Part shown: positions 17,641-26,182 of the stretch, piece by piece
How positions within the stretch are numbered: position 1 is the first letter of the stretch
How the letters are laid out: each line of letters begins with the position of its first letter
Source of the DNA: Nibribacter roseus
GTDB taxonomy: Bacteria > Bacteroidota > Bacteroidia > Cytophagales > Hymenobacteraceae
Reading direction: 5' to 3'
Assembly (NCBI RefSeq): GCF_042662225.1
Contig: NZ_JBHSYQ010000008.1
Coordinates: 259,803 to 323,802, forward strand
DNA: 64,000 nucleotides
Made by a program: the position numbers and the translations under genes
The notes under the pieces: generated by a model
Databases searched by the model: none
What the model saw: only the letters and a program-made list of their open reading frames with translations
What the model was told of the DNA's origin: nothing

Positions 17641-17725
17641 CTGTTTGTTTGTTGATTGTTAGTTGTTGATTGTTCTTTGGGTAACTCCTTCTATTAATTT
17701 TGATGATTAAGAAATTTGCAGAGGT

Positions 17726-17762
17726 GTTTTTGTGCTAGTTTTTGAAAAACAGGCTCAAAACA
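17726..17762. repeat. PAL36 palindrome, degenerate copy
   Basis: TTTTTGTGCTAG..TTTTTGAAAAACAGGCTCAAAACA. The right arm is well kept (AAAACAGGCTCAAAAC) and the left arm is decayed. Confidence 0.5.
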
Positions 17763-17818
17763 AGGTAGTTAAATAAAATTAGATGCAGTAGCCTAAACGA
17801 ACAACTGCCCGCTCAAAA

Positions 17819-17852
17819 GACCTCGTAGCGTCCGGAGGACCTGCGAGCGTCT
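17819..17852. repeat. R4 repeat, copy 1
   Basis: GACCTCGTAGCGTCCGGAGG then ACCTGCGAGCGTCT. The same 34-base unit occurs inverted at 41983-42016 with one base changed. Partial relatives lie at 43692 and 53449. Confidence 0.75.
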
Positions 17853-17881
17853 GTGCCAGTAGCCGTTACCTTTGCAGTTTT

Positions 17882-17940
17882 GCCAATCAGAAGATTGGCT
17901 GTCCAGCAAGTGCGTAGAGCGCTGCGCTAACTCTACGCAC
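17882..17940. repeat. REP element, copy 1 (minus orientation)
   Basis: Two hairpins: GCCAATC-AGAA-GATTGGC (17882-17899) and the GTGCGTAGAG..CTCTACGCAC stem (17910-17940), joined by 10 bases. The same two-hairpin unit flanks the transposase pseudogene at 35446 and recurs at 53333. Confidence 0.8.
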
Positions 17941-17980
17941 AACTTTATAAAACAATCAACAACAAACAATCAGCAATCAA

Positions 17981-20275
17981 TTACTTCCTTGGTTTGCTGC
18001 TCATGTAAAACGTCAGCTTCCCGCCTTTGGCCAAATCTGAATGGTTCAGGAACGGTTGGGTCAACGGCTTACTATTCAACTCCACCTTCTGCACGAACAC
18101 ATTCTTATCGCTTTGGTTTTTAGCTTCCACGGTAAAAGTCTTGCCGTTCTCCAGATTGATGGTGGCTTCTTTGACAGCAGGGCTGCCTAAAGCGTATTGC
18201 TCAGAACCAGGGGCGACCGGATAAAAGCCGAGGGAGCTGAACAGGTACCAGGCGCTCATCTGGCCGCAGTCGTCGTTGCCGCCCAAGCCATCTGGCGTGG
18301 ATTGGTACTGCTTTTTCAGAATCATGCGCACGCGCTCCTGCGTTTTCCAGGGCTGGTTTGTCCAGTTGTAAAGGTAAGCAGCGTGGTGAGCCGGCTCGTT
18401 CCCGTGCACGTAGTTCCCTATAATACCCTCGCGGGTGATGTCTTCCGTATCTGCGAAGAACTCATCGGGCAAGTGCATGGTGAAGAGCGAGTCAAGGTGG
18501 GGCACGAACTTCTTGTTCCCGCCCATGGACTGAATCAAAGCGGCCGGATCTTGCGGCACGTAAAGGCTGTAGTTCCAGGCGTTGCCCTCAATGAAGCCTT
18601 GGTTATGAGTACTCAGCACATCGAACTCCTTTTTGAACGTACCATCGCTCATTTTAGGACGCATGTAGCCAATGCTCTTGTCGTACACATTTTTCCAGTT
18701 CTGGGCACGTTGGCTAAACTCTTGATATACGTCCTGGCGGTTCAATTTCTTGGCCACTTGAGCAATGCACCAATCATCATAAGCGTACTCCAAAGTTTTA
18801 GAAACGGAAGAACTGTTCTTGTCTTCGGGTACGTAGCCCAATTGCATGTAGTACTGCAGACCATCATAGTAGCCTTGGCGGGCGGTGGCTACGCAGGCAT
18901 CCAAAGCACGGTTAGCGTCACCTGTGTAGGTGCCTTTCATGATGGCATCGGCAATGACGGAGACGCTGTGGTAGCCAATCATGCACCAGTTCTCGTTGGC
19001 GTGGTGCGACCACACCGGCAGCATGTGGTGCACGCTCTGGTCATAGTGCGCCAGCATGGAATTGATCATGTCCGCGTTGCGCTTGGGCTGCACCACATTA
19101 AACCAAGGGTGCAGGGCGCGGTAGGTGTCCCAGAGGGAGAACGTGGTGTAGTTGGTGAAGCCGTTGGCCTGGTGGTTATTTTGGTCAAGACCTCGGTACT
19201 GGCCGGTAACATCCATATAAGTGGTGGGGCCCAGGAAGGTGTGATAGAGAGCGGTGTAGAAATTGATGTAGTCATCTTTGGTGGGCAGCACGGCCCGTAC
19301 CTTGCTCAGCTCCTGGTTCCACTGCGCCTGGCTCTCCTGCTTCACACGGTCAAAATCCCAGTGCGGTATTTCAGTGCGCATGTTGGCCAGAGCCCCCTCA
19401 GTACTTACAGGGGAAAGCGCGAACTTCACCTTTATCTTCTCCCCTTCCTCCGTTTTAAAATTGAAGTATGCCCGTAGCTGCTCTCCTGCCATCTCTGGGA
19501 AGTTTTTGCTCTGGTCAAACTTCCGCCAGAAACCGCGATACACCTGCGCCTTGCCATAGTCTTTGTTTCCGTAACTCTCTATTGGCTTAGAAAAAGACAT
19601 GGCAAAATATACAGTTCGGGTACGTGCCCACCCATTGGTTTGCCTAAACCCAGTCACCAAGGTGTCATTTTCTACCCGGAAGAAGGTCCAGACGTTTTTG
19701 TCTTCATAGTTGTAGATGCCGTGCATCAAATCCAGAATGATGTGCGCCTCGTCAGACTTTGGGAAAGTGTACTGGTGCATGCCCACACGGTTAGTGGCCG
19801 TGAGTTCGGCTTTAATGTTGTGGTCGTCCAGCAGCACGCTGTAATAAGCCGGCTCTGCTTTTTCATTGGCGTGCAAGAACTTAGACCGATAGCCTTTCTC
19901 GGGCTGCGTTTCAGTGCCTGGGTTCAGCTGCAGTTTACCGGTAGTGGGCATGAGCAGAAAATCGCCTAAGTCAGAATGACCGGTGCCGCTGAAGTGCGTG
20001 TGGCTGAAGCCAACAATGGTAGGGTCATCGTACTGGTAGCCCGCACAGTATTTGTACACGTCTTTGTTGTACTTCCCGTTCACCGCGTACGGAATGGTAT
20101 CGGTATCGGGTGAGAGCTGCACCATGCCAAAAGGGGCCGTAGCTCCTGGATACGTATGGCCCATCTTGTGCGTGCCTATCATAGGGTTCACCCACTGCAC
20201 CAAATCAAACTTTGGTTTTTGACCGAAAGAAAAGAACTGGCAGAGTAAAAAAACTATTAGAATAAACTTTCTCAT
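17981..20275 (-). CDS. GH92 family glycosidase (alpha-mannosidase type), secreted
   Basis: 764 residues. The signal peptide ends near FFSFGQ (residue 19). The N-terminal sandwich starts WVNPMIGT, with HTYPGATAPFGMVQLSPDTDT and GFSHTHFSGTGHSDLGDFLLMP, the canonical GH92 calcium/substrate loops. FIEGNAWNYSLYVPQD holds the general-acid glutamate and GGNDDCGQMSAWYLFSSLGFYPV the aspartate pair. This is the canonical family sequence, unlike the GH92 at 12084. The two are clearly divergent paralogues and may act on different mannosidic linkages. It is probably periplasmic or surface-exposed. No transporter genes are adjacent. Confidence 0.94.
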   Translation of the reverse strand: MRKFILIVFLLCQFFSFGQKPKFDLVQWVNPMIGTHKMGHTYPGATAPFGMVQLSPDTDTIPYAVNGKYNKDVYKYCAGYQYDDPTIVGFSHTHFSGTGHSDLGDFLLMPTTGKLQLNPGTETQPEKGYRSKFLHANEKAEPAYYSVLLDDHNIKAELTATNRVGMHQYTFPKSDEAHIILDLMHGIYNYEDKNVWTFFRVENDTLVTGFRQTNGWARTRTVYFAMSFSKPIESYGNKDYGKAQVYRGFWRKFDQSKNFPEMAGEQLRAYFNFKTEEGEKIKVKFALSPVSTEGALANMRTEIPHWDFDRVKQESQAQWNQELSKVRAVLPTKDDYINFYTALYHTFLGPTTYMDVTGQYRGLDQNNHQANGFTNYTTFSLWDTYRALHPWFNVVQPKRNADMINSMLAHYDQSVHHMLPVWSHHANENWCMIGYHSVSVIADAIMKGTYTGDANRALDACVATARQGYYDGLQYYMQLGYVPEDKNSSSVSKTLEYAYDDWCIAQVAKKLNRQDVYQEFSQRAQNWKNVYDKSIGYMRPKMSDGTFKKEFDVLSTHNQGFIEGNAWNYSLYVPQDPAALIQSMGGNKKFVPHLDSLFTMHLPDEFFADTEDITREGIIGNYVHGNEPAHHAAYLYNWTNQPWKTQERVRMILKKQYQSTPDGLGGNDDCGQMSAWYLFSSLGFYPVAPGSEQYALGSPAVKEATINLENGKTFTVEAKNQSDKNVFVQKVELNSKPLTQPFLNHSDLAKGGKLTFYMSSKPRK

Positions 20276-20321
20276 GGAGGTTAGCTAACAGATAAATTTT
20301 AGCAAATCTAAAGATATAAAA

Positions 20322-20356
20322 AAGACCATACAGGTTTTAAAAACCTGTATGGTCTT
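20322..20356. terminator. Intrinsic terminator, 16-bp stem
   Basis: AAGACCATACAGGTTT (20322-20337) pairs perfectly with 20341-20356 around a 3-base loop. It lies between the GH92 start and the end of the MDR gene on the same strand, so it probably terminates the MDR gene read leftward. Confidence 0.7.
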
Positions 20357-20375
20357 GCAAGAGCTTTTAATTCTT

Positions 20376-20407
20376 GCGCTGTTTTTCAGAAATCAGCCTG
20401 AAAACGC
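20376..20407. repeat. PAL36 palindrome, shortened copy
   Basis: GCG-CTGTTTTTCAGAAATCAGCCTGAAAACGC. The outer TTTTAGG part of the left arm is missing. Confidence 0.5.
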
Positions 20408-20415
20408 TTCAGCGG

Positions 20416-20580
20416 GGTTCCTTCTCCCTTGGGGAGAAGGTTAGGATGAGGGGAAATACGGTTCATATAGTAAAAGCGGCTATTCAAGAAAATGAGGCTG
20501 GTCTATGAATATTCAACGGCAATTGCTTCGTTGCTGCCGTTTGCCCCCTCACCCTAACCCTCTCCCCAAGGGAGAGGGAA
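20416..20580. repeat. Inverted pair of R7 repeats
   Basis: CCTTCTCCCTTGGGGAGAAG followed by GTTAGGATGAGGGG (20420-20452) is the reverse complement, with few changes, of CCCCTCACCCTAACCCTCTC followed by CCCAAGGGAGAGGG (20545-20579). Each copy is itself a CTCCC/GGGAG hairpin. The loop of about 90 bases shows no gene. Confidence 0.75.
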
Positions 20581-20650
20581 TGACTGTAATGCATTTCGGG
20601 GCTGCTTTTCAAAAAATATGCGCAAAACTCCTCTTTCTGGGCTTGAGGAA

Positions 20651-21601
20651 CTACGGCACCACCACAATTTTTCCTGTTGTGTGGTGCGTGGCAATCTGCT
20701 TTAAAGCTTCGGAGGCATCATCTAAAGAATATTTCTCACTCACGTGTACCTTTAGCTTACCCGCCTCGGCTATTTCCCTGATATGCTCCAGCTCTGTTGA
20801 ATTAGGCTCCACAAACCAGTAGTGAAAGTTTATGCTTTTGTCTATGTCCTCTCCGTGGTTTAGAATGGAAACCAAAGTACCACCAGATTTCAGGGCTTTC
20901 AAACTTTGCTGCAGGGTTTCGCCGCTGGCGCAGTCAAAGATCAGATCAACCCCGTCTGGATAAATTTCCTTTACCGCCGCGCCCACGTCAGTGTCCTTGT
21001 AGGTGACGGTGTGGTCGGCGCCCAGTTCTTTCATGAACGCATGATTTTTCTGGCTGGCTACGCCAATGACCGTGACTCCTTTCTCTTTGGCCAACTGAAT
21101 GCCTAGGCTTCCCACACCACCTGAAGCACCCAATATCAGCACTGTTTGCCCCGCCTGCAGGTTACCCACATCAAACATAGATTGGTACGCCGTTAGCCCC
21201 ACCAGCGGAATACCGGCTGCCTCTTCAAAGCTGAGGTTCTTGGGCTTATGCGCCAGATAGCTCTCCGGTAGCACAATATATTCGGCGAAGGTACCGTGCT
21301 GCACGGTAGGGCGGCGGGCGTAGGCGTACACTTCGTCGCCAACATTGAAGCGGCGGGCACTAAAGGCGCGGTCTTCTACCACGCCGGCCACGTCCCAACC
21401 TGGTATGGCCGGAAACTGCGTGGGTATCATATCTTTTAAATAGCCCTCACGCACCACATAATCTACCGGATTCACGCCGGCGGCTTTTATACGCACCAGC
21501 ACTTCTCCCTCTTTCAGTTCAGGCACCTCCAGTTGGCCTACTTTTATCTTTTCCGGTCCACCAAACTCCTCATAAAAGGCTGCTTTCATTTCTTTTGCCA
21601 T
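20651..21601 (-). CDS. NADP-dependent oxidoreductase, zinc-free MDR (quinone-reductase-like)
   Basis: 316 residues, cytoplasmic. GroES-like N-terminal domain (GGPEKIKVGQLEVPELKEGEV, AAGVNPVDYVVREG) followed by a Rossmann fold with nucleotide motif ILGASGGVGSLGIQLAKEKG near residue 155. The zinc-binding cysteines of alcohol dehydrogenases are absent, which places it with zeta-crystallin/quinone oxidoreductases. Substrate is unknown; reduction of quinones or enones is the family activity. It is divergent from pepD across a 264-base gap that contains a PAL36 copy. Confidence 0.9.
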   Translation of the reverse strand: MAKEMKAAFYEEFGGPEKIKVGQLEVPELKEGEVLVRIKAAGVNPVDYVVREGYLKDMIPTQFPAIPGWDVAGVVEDRAFSARRFNVGDEVYAYARRPTVQHGTFAEYIVLPESYLAHKPKNLSFEEAAGIPLVGLTAYQSMFDVGNLQAGQTVLILGASGGVGSLGIQLAKEKGVTVIGVASQKNHAFMKELGADHTVTYKDTDVGAAVKEIYPDGVDLIFDCASGETLQQSLKALKSGGTLVSILNHGEDIDKSINFHYWFVEPNSTELEHIREIAEAGKLKVHVSEKYSLDDASEALKQIATHHTTGKIVVVP

Positions 21602-21717
21602 AGTTCAACTAATTATTTGAATGTGCGGTTGATTCATCATTCTCTTTTACTTCTTATAACAGAAGTAGTTTTAAAACACCCGACTCGGAAAGCTCAGCCT
21701 TCTTTAGAAAAACCGTT

Positions 21718-21753
21718 GTTTTAGGTCTGTTTTCGCAAAATCAGGCCGAAAAC
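21718..21753. repeat. PAL36 palindrome, good copy in a divergent promoter region
   Basis: GTTTTAGGTCTGTTTT-CGC-AAAATCAGGCCGAAAAC. This is the only good copy between two divergent genes, so a terminator role is less obvious here. Confidence 0.75.
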
Positions 21754-21877
21754 AGCAGCTTAGCAATAGCTGTTTCGCGCTTAGGTCTCGTAAACCTTTA
21801 TTACCTTTATCCTGAATTATATCCCCCACCACGGTTTAACGTGCCTTACCCAGGCCTGAAACCACATGTTATTTTAT

Positions 21878-23341
21878 ATGAGCGCAGACGTACAATCACT
21901 GGAACCTAAATCCCTCTGGAGCCATTTTACCGCCTTAAATTCTGTTCCCAGACCTTCTAAAAAAGAAGAGCGGATCATTAAATTCATGCAGGATTTCGGG
22001 AACAGCCAAGGCTTTGAAACAATTACTGACGAAGCAGGCAACGTCATCATAAAAAAGCCAGCCAGCCCGGGCATGGAGAACCGGCAAACCGTGGTACTGC
22101 AAAGCCATTTAGACATGGTGCACCAGAAAAACGCCGACACTGACTTTGACTTCCTGAGCCAGGGAATACAGATGTACGTAGACGGCGACTGGGTTAAAGC
22201 GAAAGGCACTACACTCGGTGCGGACAATGGCATTGGAGTAGCCACCATGATGGCCCTGCTCACTTCTCAAGATATTGCCCACCCGCCGCTGGAGTGCCTG
22301 TTCACTATTGACGAAGAAACCGGCATGACCGGTGCCATGGGCTTGAAAGGCGGCCTGCTCAGCGGTTCTATTCTGTTGAATCTAGACACCGAGGATGACC
22401 GGGAACTTACCATTGGTTGCGCTGGCGGCATTGATGTCACAGCCACTGGTGTGTATTATGAAGAAAACATTCCTTTTGATTTTGTAGGTTACCGCCTTAG
22501 CCTCACCGGCCTTACCGGTGGCCACTCGGGCATGGACATTCACTTGGGTAGGGGGAACGCCAACAAACTTATGAACCGTGTGCTGTACCAGGCCGCCGAT
22601 AAGCTGCACGCCCGTGTGTACAGCATTGACGGGGGCAGCCTTCGCAATGCTATTCCGCGTGAGTCTTTTGCCGAGATAGCCGTACCCGAGGCCCGTGCCG
22701 ATGTTTTTGAGCAGTTTTTGGAAAATCAGGCCGAAATCATCAAAGCTGAGTATGCCTTAACAGACCCTAATCTCCAAATCAAGTCGGAAGTCATTGACCT
22801 GCCTCAGGTTTCTATTTCCTCTGATTTCCAGAACCAGTTGTTACGGGTTCTCTACGCCTGCCCCAACGGTATATACCGGATGAGCCCTGCCATTGAGGGA
22901 CTGGTGCAGACGTCAAACAACTTAGCCCGTGTGTTGGTGAAAGATGGCTCCTACTCTATTCAATGCCTCACCCGTTCCTCAGTAGACACTGAGAAAAATG
23001 ACTTAGCTCAAGCCATACAAAGCACGTTTGAGTTGACTGGCGCCGAGGTTACGTTCAAAGGCTCTTACCCAGGTTGGACACCTAATCCAGATTCCACTAT
23101 CGTGAAAACCATGAGTAATCTATACCGTGAGCTATTTGACGACGTGCCGCATGTAAACGCCTGCCACGCTGGCTTGGAATGCGGAATTTTGGGCACACAT
23201 TATCCAGAAATGGAAATGATATCCTTCGGCCCAAATATTACGGGCGCCCATTCGCCTGACGAAAAAGTGCAGATAAGCTCAGTTCAAAAGTACTGGGGCT
23301 TTTTACTGGAGACTTTAAAACGAATTCCGGAGAAAGCTTAA
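21878..23341 (+). CDS. pepD: Aminoacyl-histidine dipeptidase, M20C peptidase
   Basis: About 487 residues from the ATG at 21878; an in-frame ATG at 21866 would add MLFY, but MSADVQSLEPK looks like the family start. The binuclear zinc site is visible: histidine in LQSHLDMVHQK, aspartate in LGADNGIGVA, the EE pair in FTIDEETGMTGA, then aspartate in LNLDTEDD; the C-terminal histidine lies in GPNITGAHSPDE. The lid domain (about residues 205-395) contains LTGLTGGHSGMDIH. It hydrolyses dipeptides such as carnosine or Xaa-His in the cytoplasm. Oddity: bases 22703-22738 within the lid are a PAL36 palindrome that is read through in frame. Confidence 0.93.
   Translation: MSADVQSLEPKSLWSHFTALNSVPRPSKKEERIIKFMQDFGNSQGFETITDEAGNVIIKKPASPGMENRQTVVLQSHLDMVHQKNADTDFDFLSQGIQMYVDGDWVKAKGTTLGADNGIGVATMMALLTSQDIAHPPLECLFTIDEETGMTGAMGLKGGLLSGSILLNLDTEDDRELTIGCAGGIDVTATGVYYEENIPFDFVGYRLSLTGLTGGHSGMDIHLGRGNANKLMNRVLYQAADKLHARVYSIDGGSLRNAIPRESFAEIAVPEARADVFEQFLENQAEIIKAEYALTDPNLQIKSEVIDLPQVSISSDFQNQLLRVLYACPNGIYRMSPAIEGLVQTSNNLARVLVKDGSYSIQCLTRSSVDTEKNDLAQAIQSTFELTGAEVTFKGSYPGWTPNPDSTIVKTMSNLYRELFDDVPHVNACHAGLECGILGTHYPEMEMISFGPNITGAHSPDEKVQISSVQKYWGFLLETLKRIPEKA
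22703..22738. repeat. PAL36 palindrome inside pepD
   Basis: GTTTTTGAGCAGTTTTTG-GAAAATCAGGCCGAAATC follows the PAL36 consensus along the whole unit and is translated as VFEQFLENQAEI in the lid domain. The left arm is more changed than the right, as expected if coding constraint has edited it. Confidence 0.6.
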
Positions 23342-23355
23342 ACCCATTGACCTTC

Positions 23356-23398
23356 AAAGCCAAAGCCACTCCCCTTACCTAGGAGTGGCTTTGGCTTT
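23356..23398 (+). terminator. Terminator of pepD
   Basis: AAAGCCAAAGCCACTCC pairs perfectly over 17 bases with its complement (23382-23398) around a 9-base loop, ending in TTTTA. It starts 15 bases after the stop. Confidence 0.85.
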
Positions 23399-23511
23399 TA
23401 TGAAAATTCAGCATCCGCATCTGGTTTATAATAGTCACATTATAGATCAGAAAGTACCTAGCTTAGGTAAGCGCCCCCTACCATTCCGCCTATTTCATAC
23501 GTTTCCCAGTT

Positions 23512-24597
23512 ATGGATAAGAAAAGTTCTACCCCAGAAAACCAACTCCCTCAAATTAAGCAGAAGGAAACCTCTAGCCTTACTCAGCTGCAGCAGCAGTT
23601 TAACAGCCGAATTACTGAGATTGACACCTTAAAAGCTCAGATTGCGGAGCGGAACACCATTGTGGAAGAAGCCCGAGCAAGAGTGCAGAAAGAAATTCAC
23701 CCGTTGGTGCAGAAGTTGGTGCAGCAACGGGTACGGTATGTACACATGCTTGACGAGGCTTTTGACCAGGACTTTTTACCTAAGCAGGAGAAAATGAAGC
23801 TGGCGCACCTGATCAAAGACCTTGCCCACGCCCTGCTCAAAAACAACGGCATTGAAGAACTAAAAACGCTACACGACAAATATGTGCGGATTTCTTATAA
23901 AGAGGAAACGCAGCAGAATAGTGCCCAGGCCAGAGAAGAAGCGCAGCAAACGCTCAAAAAAATGCTAGGTATAGAACTCGGGCACGATGACATGGATAGT
24001 TTAGAGGCGCTTCAGGCCCGGCTAGACAAACAAATGCTGGAGGAACAGCAAAAGCGCGAGCAGCAGCAGGCAAGCCGCCAAAAGTCTAAAGCGCAGTTGG
24101 CCAAGGAAGAAAAAATGAAGGTGGAGTTGCAGAGCATCAGCAAAGCCACCCGTAAACTCTATACCACTTTGGTAAAGCTGCTACACCCCGATAAAGAACA
24201 GGACCCTACGGCCCGCATCTGGAAAGAGGAAGCCATGAAGAAAGTGACCATTGCGTATAACCAAGACGACTTTTATGAATTACTGCGCCTGCAAATGGAG
24301 TTTATGCATGAGCAGGAACAGCATTTAGACCAGGTGCCAGAAGAACAGCTCACCTATTACATTCAACTTTTAAAAGAGCAGATAAGAGAACTACAGGAAG
24401 AACAAAGCAACTTCTTTTTCAGTCCGGAAGGTCGTCTTTATAACAACTTCGGTGGCAGCCCTAAACAAATGGAAGCCAAATTCAGAAAAGCTAAAAATGC
24501 TATCAGGGAAGAGATTCAGCAGCTACAGTACAGCATAACAGAATTTCAAGACCCTAAACAGCTGCGAGAATACCTGAAAGGGCTAGAGCTTCAGTAG
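23512..24597 (+). CDS. J-domain (DnaJ-like) coiled-coil protein
   Basis: 361 residues, cytoplasmic. Residues about 15-75 and 125-215 are highly charged, Q/E/K-rich and predicted coiled coil. A J-domain-like module follows: TRKLYTTLVKLLHPDKEQDPTARIWKEEAMKKVTIAYNQDDFYELLRL (about residues 217-265), with the HPD tripeptide that stimulates Hsp70 ATPase. There is no G/F region, zinc-finger or substrate domain of classical DnaJ, so this is a type III J-protein delivering DnaK to an unknown client. It stands alone between two terminators. Confidence 0.8.
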   Translation: MDKKSSTPENQLPQIKQKETSSLTQLQQQFNSRITEIDTLKAQIAERNTIVEEARARVQKEIHPLVQKLVQQRVRYVHMLDEAFDQDFLPKQEKMKLAHLIKDLAHALLKNNGIEELKTLHDKYVRISYKEETQQNSAQAREEAQQTLKKMLGIELGHDDMDSLEALQARLDKQMLEEQQKREQQQASRQKSKAQLAKEEKMKVELQSISKATRKLYTTLVKLLHPDKEQDPTARIWKEEAMKKVTIAYNQDDFYELLRLQMEFMHEQEQHLDQVPEEQLTYYIQLLKEQIRELQEEQSNFFFSPEGRLYNNFGGSPKQMEAKFRKAKNAIREEIQQLQYSITEFQDPKQLREYLKGLELQ

Positions 24598-24620
24598 TTT
24601 TGTATGTAAATTAGCCCATC

Positions 24621-24656
24621 TGTTTTAGGCTTACTTTTTGAAAATCAGGTCTAAAA
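24621..24656. repeat. PAL36 palindrome, good copy
   Basis: TGTTTTAGGCTTACTTTTTG-AAAATCAGGTCTAAAA, 24 bases after the J-protein stop. Confidence 0.7.
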
Positions 24657-24755
24657 GGTAACGGCGTGATTTTTCCGTATTTGTACACCCAACTCCGGCA
24701 CTGGCTACTGCGTATATAAATACATACCTATATCTCACCATATACATACACGAAG

Positions 24756-24950
24756 ATGAATGACGAAGCAGAATATAGGACCCGCGGTAACTGGAACGAA
24801 CTGAAAGGCAAAATCAAAATGGCCTACGCAGACCTAACCGAAGACGACCTGACCTATGATGAGGGACAGGAAGACAAATGGATTGGCAAGCTCCAGCAAA
24901 AGCTAGGGAAAACAGAGCATGAGGTAAAGGCCTGGCTCAACTCTCTTTAA
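24756..24950 (+). CDS. CsbD family stress-response protein
   Basis: 64 residues, small and acidic, with the CsbD signature: GNWNELKGKIKMAYADLTEDDLTYDEGQEDKWIGKLQQKLGKTEHEV. The unit is the usual helical hairpin of KGKIKEKYGDLTDDDL type. CsbD-like proteins are induced by general stress in many bacteria; the biochemical role is unknown. It is a monocistronic unit with its own terminator. Confidence 0.9.
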   Translation: MNDEAEYRTRGNWNELKGKIKMAYADLTEDDLTYDEGQEDKWIGKLQQKLGKTEHEVKAWLNSL

Positions 24951-24968
24951 GCTTTCGTTTACCACAAC

Positions 24969-25010
24969 AATCCCTGGTCTCGGCCTGTTCGGTAGAGACA
25001 GGGATTTTTT
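24969..25010 (+). terminator. Terminator of csbD-like gene
   Basis: AATCCCTG with GTCTC pairs with GAGA-CAGGGATT, followed by seven T. Confidence 0.85.
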
Positions 25011-25085
25011 TGCCCTAAGCATTTCTTCAAAACATTGCTGAAATTCTCAGCAAAAAACCACCTACTTATCAACTTCAGACAAAGA

Positions 25086-25112
25086 AAAACCCGCTCTATG
25101 AAAGCGGGTCTT
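25086..25112 (-). terminator. Terminator of the small secreted protein gene
   Basis: ACCCGCT/AGCGGGT stem; read on the minus strand it is followed by TTTTTC. It lies 28 bases after the stop at 25140. Confidence 0.8.
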
Positions 25113-25139
25113 TAAGTGATTTAAGGTAGTGTGTTTCGT

Positions 25140-25463
25140 TTATTTTGTTGCATATTTTACCAGTTGGGTTCCGGTTAAAGCTCTGTAGGCTTTTTGCTGT
25201 GTAGGGGTAAGCATCTGCAGAAGAGCAACTGTATAGTTTTCGTTAATTACATCTACATCAGCAGCACCTTGCTGTAAGGCTTCAATTCTGTTAAGCTCCA
25301 GAATTCTTACTTTTAAGTACATGGCCTCATTCAACTCTAAGGCATTAGCTATTTGACGAGCAGAAGCAGTGGCTGCGGCGGCGTTAGAGTTGCTGGTAGA
25401 ACCTGCAACAGATATACCGGCAAAAGAAAGAGCAAGTGCGAAGGCTAGTACTAAAGTTTTCAT
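25140..25463 (-). CDS. Small secreted hypothetical protein
   Basis: 107 residues. Signal peptide about residues 1-20 (FALALSFAGISVAG), an S/N/A-rich linker, then a mainly helical domain (RQIANALELNEAMYLKVRILELNRIEALQQ and LLQMLTPTQQKAYRAL). The LTPTQQ element resembles the LTxxQ motif of Spy/CpxP-like periplasmic proteins, but the protein carries it once only, so the link is weak. No operon partner is seen. Confidence 0.7.
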   Translation of the reverse strand: MKTLVLAFALALSFAGISVAGSTSNSNAAAATASARQIANALELNEAMYLKVRILELNRIEALQQGAADVDVINENYTVALLQMLTPTQQKAYRALTGTQLVKYATK

Positions 25464-25696
25464 GGGGCAAAGCTTTTTTGGGTTATTGTTGACACAAAGT
25501 TGCCCCTAAAAACTAAGCTCAATTTATATTTTAGATTAGCTGTAGTTTAACCTAGATAAAAGTGGACAAATCAACGGTTAGTAAAAAACCCACTTCTAAA
25601 AACGCGTTGAATCCACCTTTTTACCCGTTGAATACCGCCTGCAGCTAAAATGTGATACAATTTCGCTGTTTAATTGCACTGCATTTGCCTGTTAGT

Positions 25697-26038
25697 TCAG
25701 AGAATGGACAGTACGTTTTGTGGTGGGCGACCTATTACGGCCTTGTTTCCGTGCACTACTATGGGCCGCTCTATCAGTACTGGGTTCTGCACCAGCACCT
25801 GTAGCCACTCCTGTTGGGTAAGGTGTTGCCCGGCGTAAACTTCTTTGTAGAGCTTCTCGCCCTTCCTGATTATATCTTCCGGACCAAGCCCTAACTTTTC
25901 CAGTACAGTTTGCAGCTCCTCGGCAGAAGGGGTATCAGTGAGGTAATGTACTACCTTAAGTGGTTGGCCGCTACTCTGCAAAAGTGCCAGAGTTTCACGG
26001 CTTTTACTGCAGCGGTTATTGTGGTAGATTGTTAACAT
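25697..26038 (-). CDS. ArsC-family reductase (glutaredoxin-type arsenate reductase-like)
   Basis: 113 residues, a complete ArsC/Spx-like thioredoxin fold. Active-site cysteine C10 in YHNNRCSKSRETL is followed by the arginine-containing segment; PVLIERPIVVHGNKAVIGRPP supplies the conserved arginine and cis-proline. This is the ArsC/YffB rather than Spx pattern, since there is no CxxC. It may reduce arsenate with glutathione/glutaredoxin or serve a housekeeping thiol role; there are no arsB, acr3 or arsR genes nearby, so an arsenic operon is not supported. Confidence 0.85.
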   Translation of the reverse strand: MLTIYHNNRCSKSRETLALLQSSGQPLKVVHYLTDTPSAEELQTVLEKLGLGPEDIIRKGEKLYKEVYAGQHLTQQEWLQVLVQNPVLIERPIVVHGNKAVIGRPPQNVLSIL

Positions 26039-26182
26039 ACAGACAAAGATTTAAAATATTGTGTAAGAATAATATTATTGGGATTTACCTGTTACATTAG
26101 GCTTCTATTCCTTTAAAAAAAAATATTTCCAACAGCTTAAACAAATCGGCCCTCATTTGCTTATTAAGTAAAACGCTACCCT

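Larger units (their letters stand above)
17641..17981. other. Repeat-rich intergenic region
   Basis: No gene seen. It contains a degenerate PAL36 copy (17726-17762), the R4 repeat (17819-17852) and a REP copy (17882-17940) followed by an AAC/CAA-rich tract, i.e. a GTT-rich tract on the other strand. Confidence 0.7.

Noticed and set aside
18197..19477. Long plus-strand frame (426 codons) opposite the GH92 gene
   Set aside because: It is the antisense shadow of a complete GH92 gene with signal peptide and catalytic motifs; the shadow protein has no family pattern.
25697..26038. Arsenic resistance operon
   Set aside because: Only the ArsC-like gene is present; no arsR, arsB or acr3 nearby.
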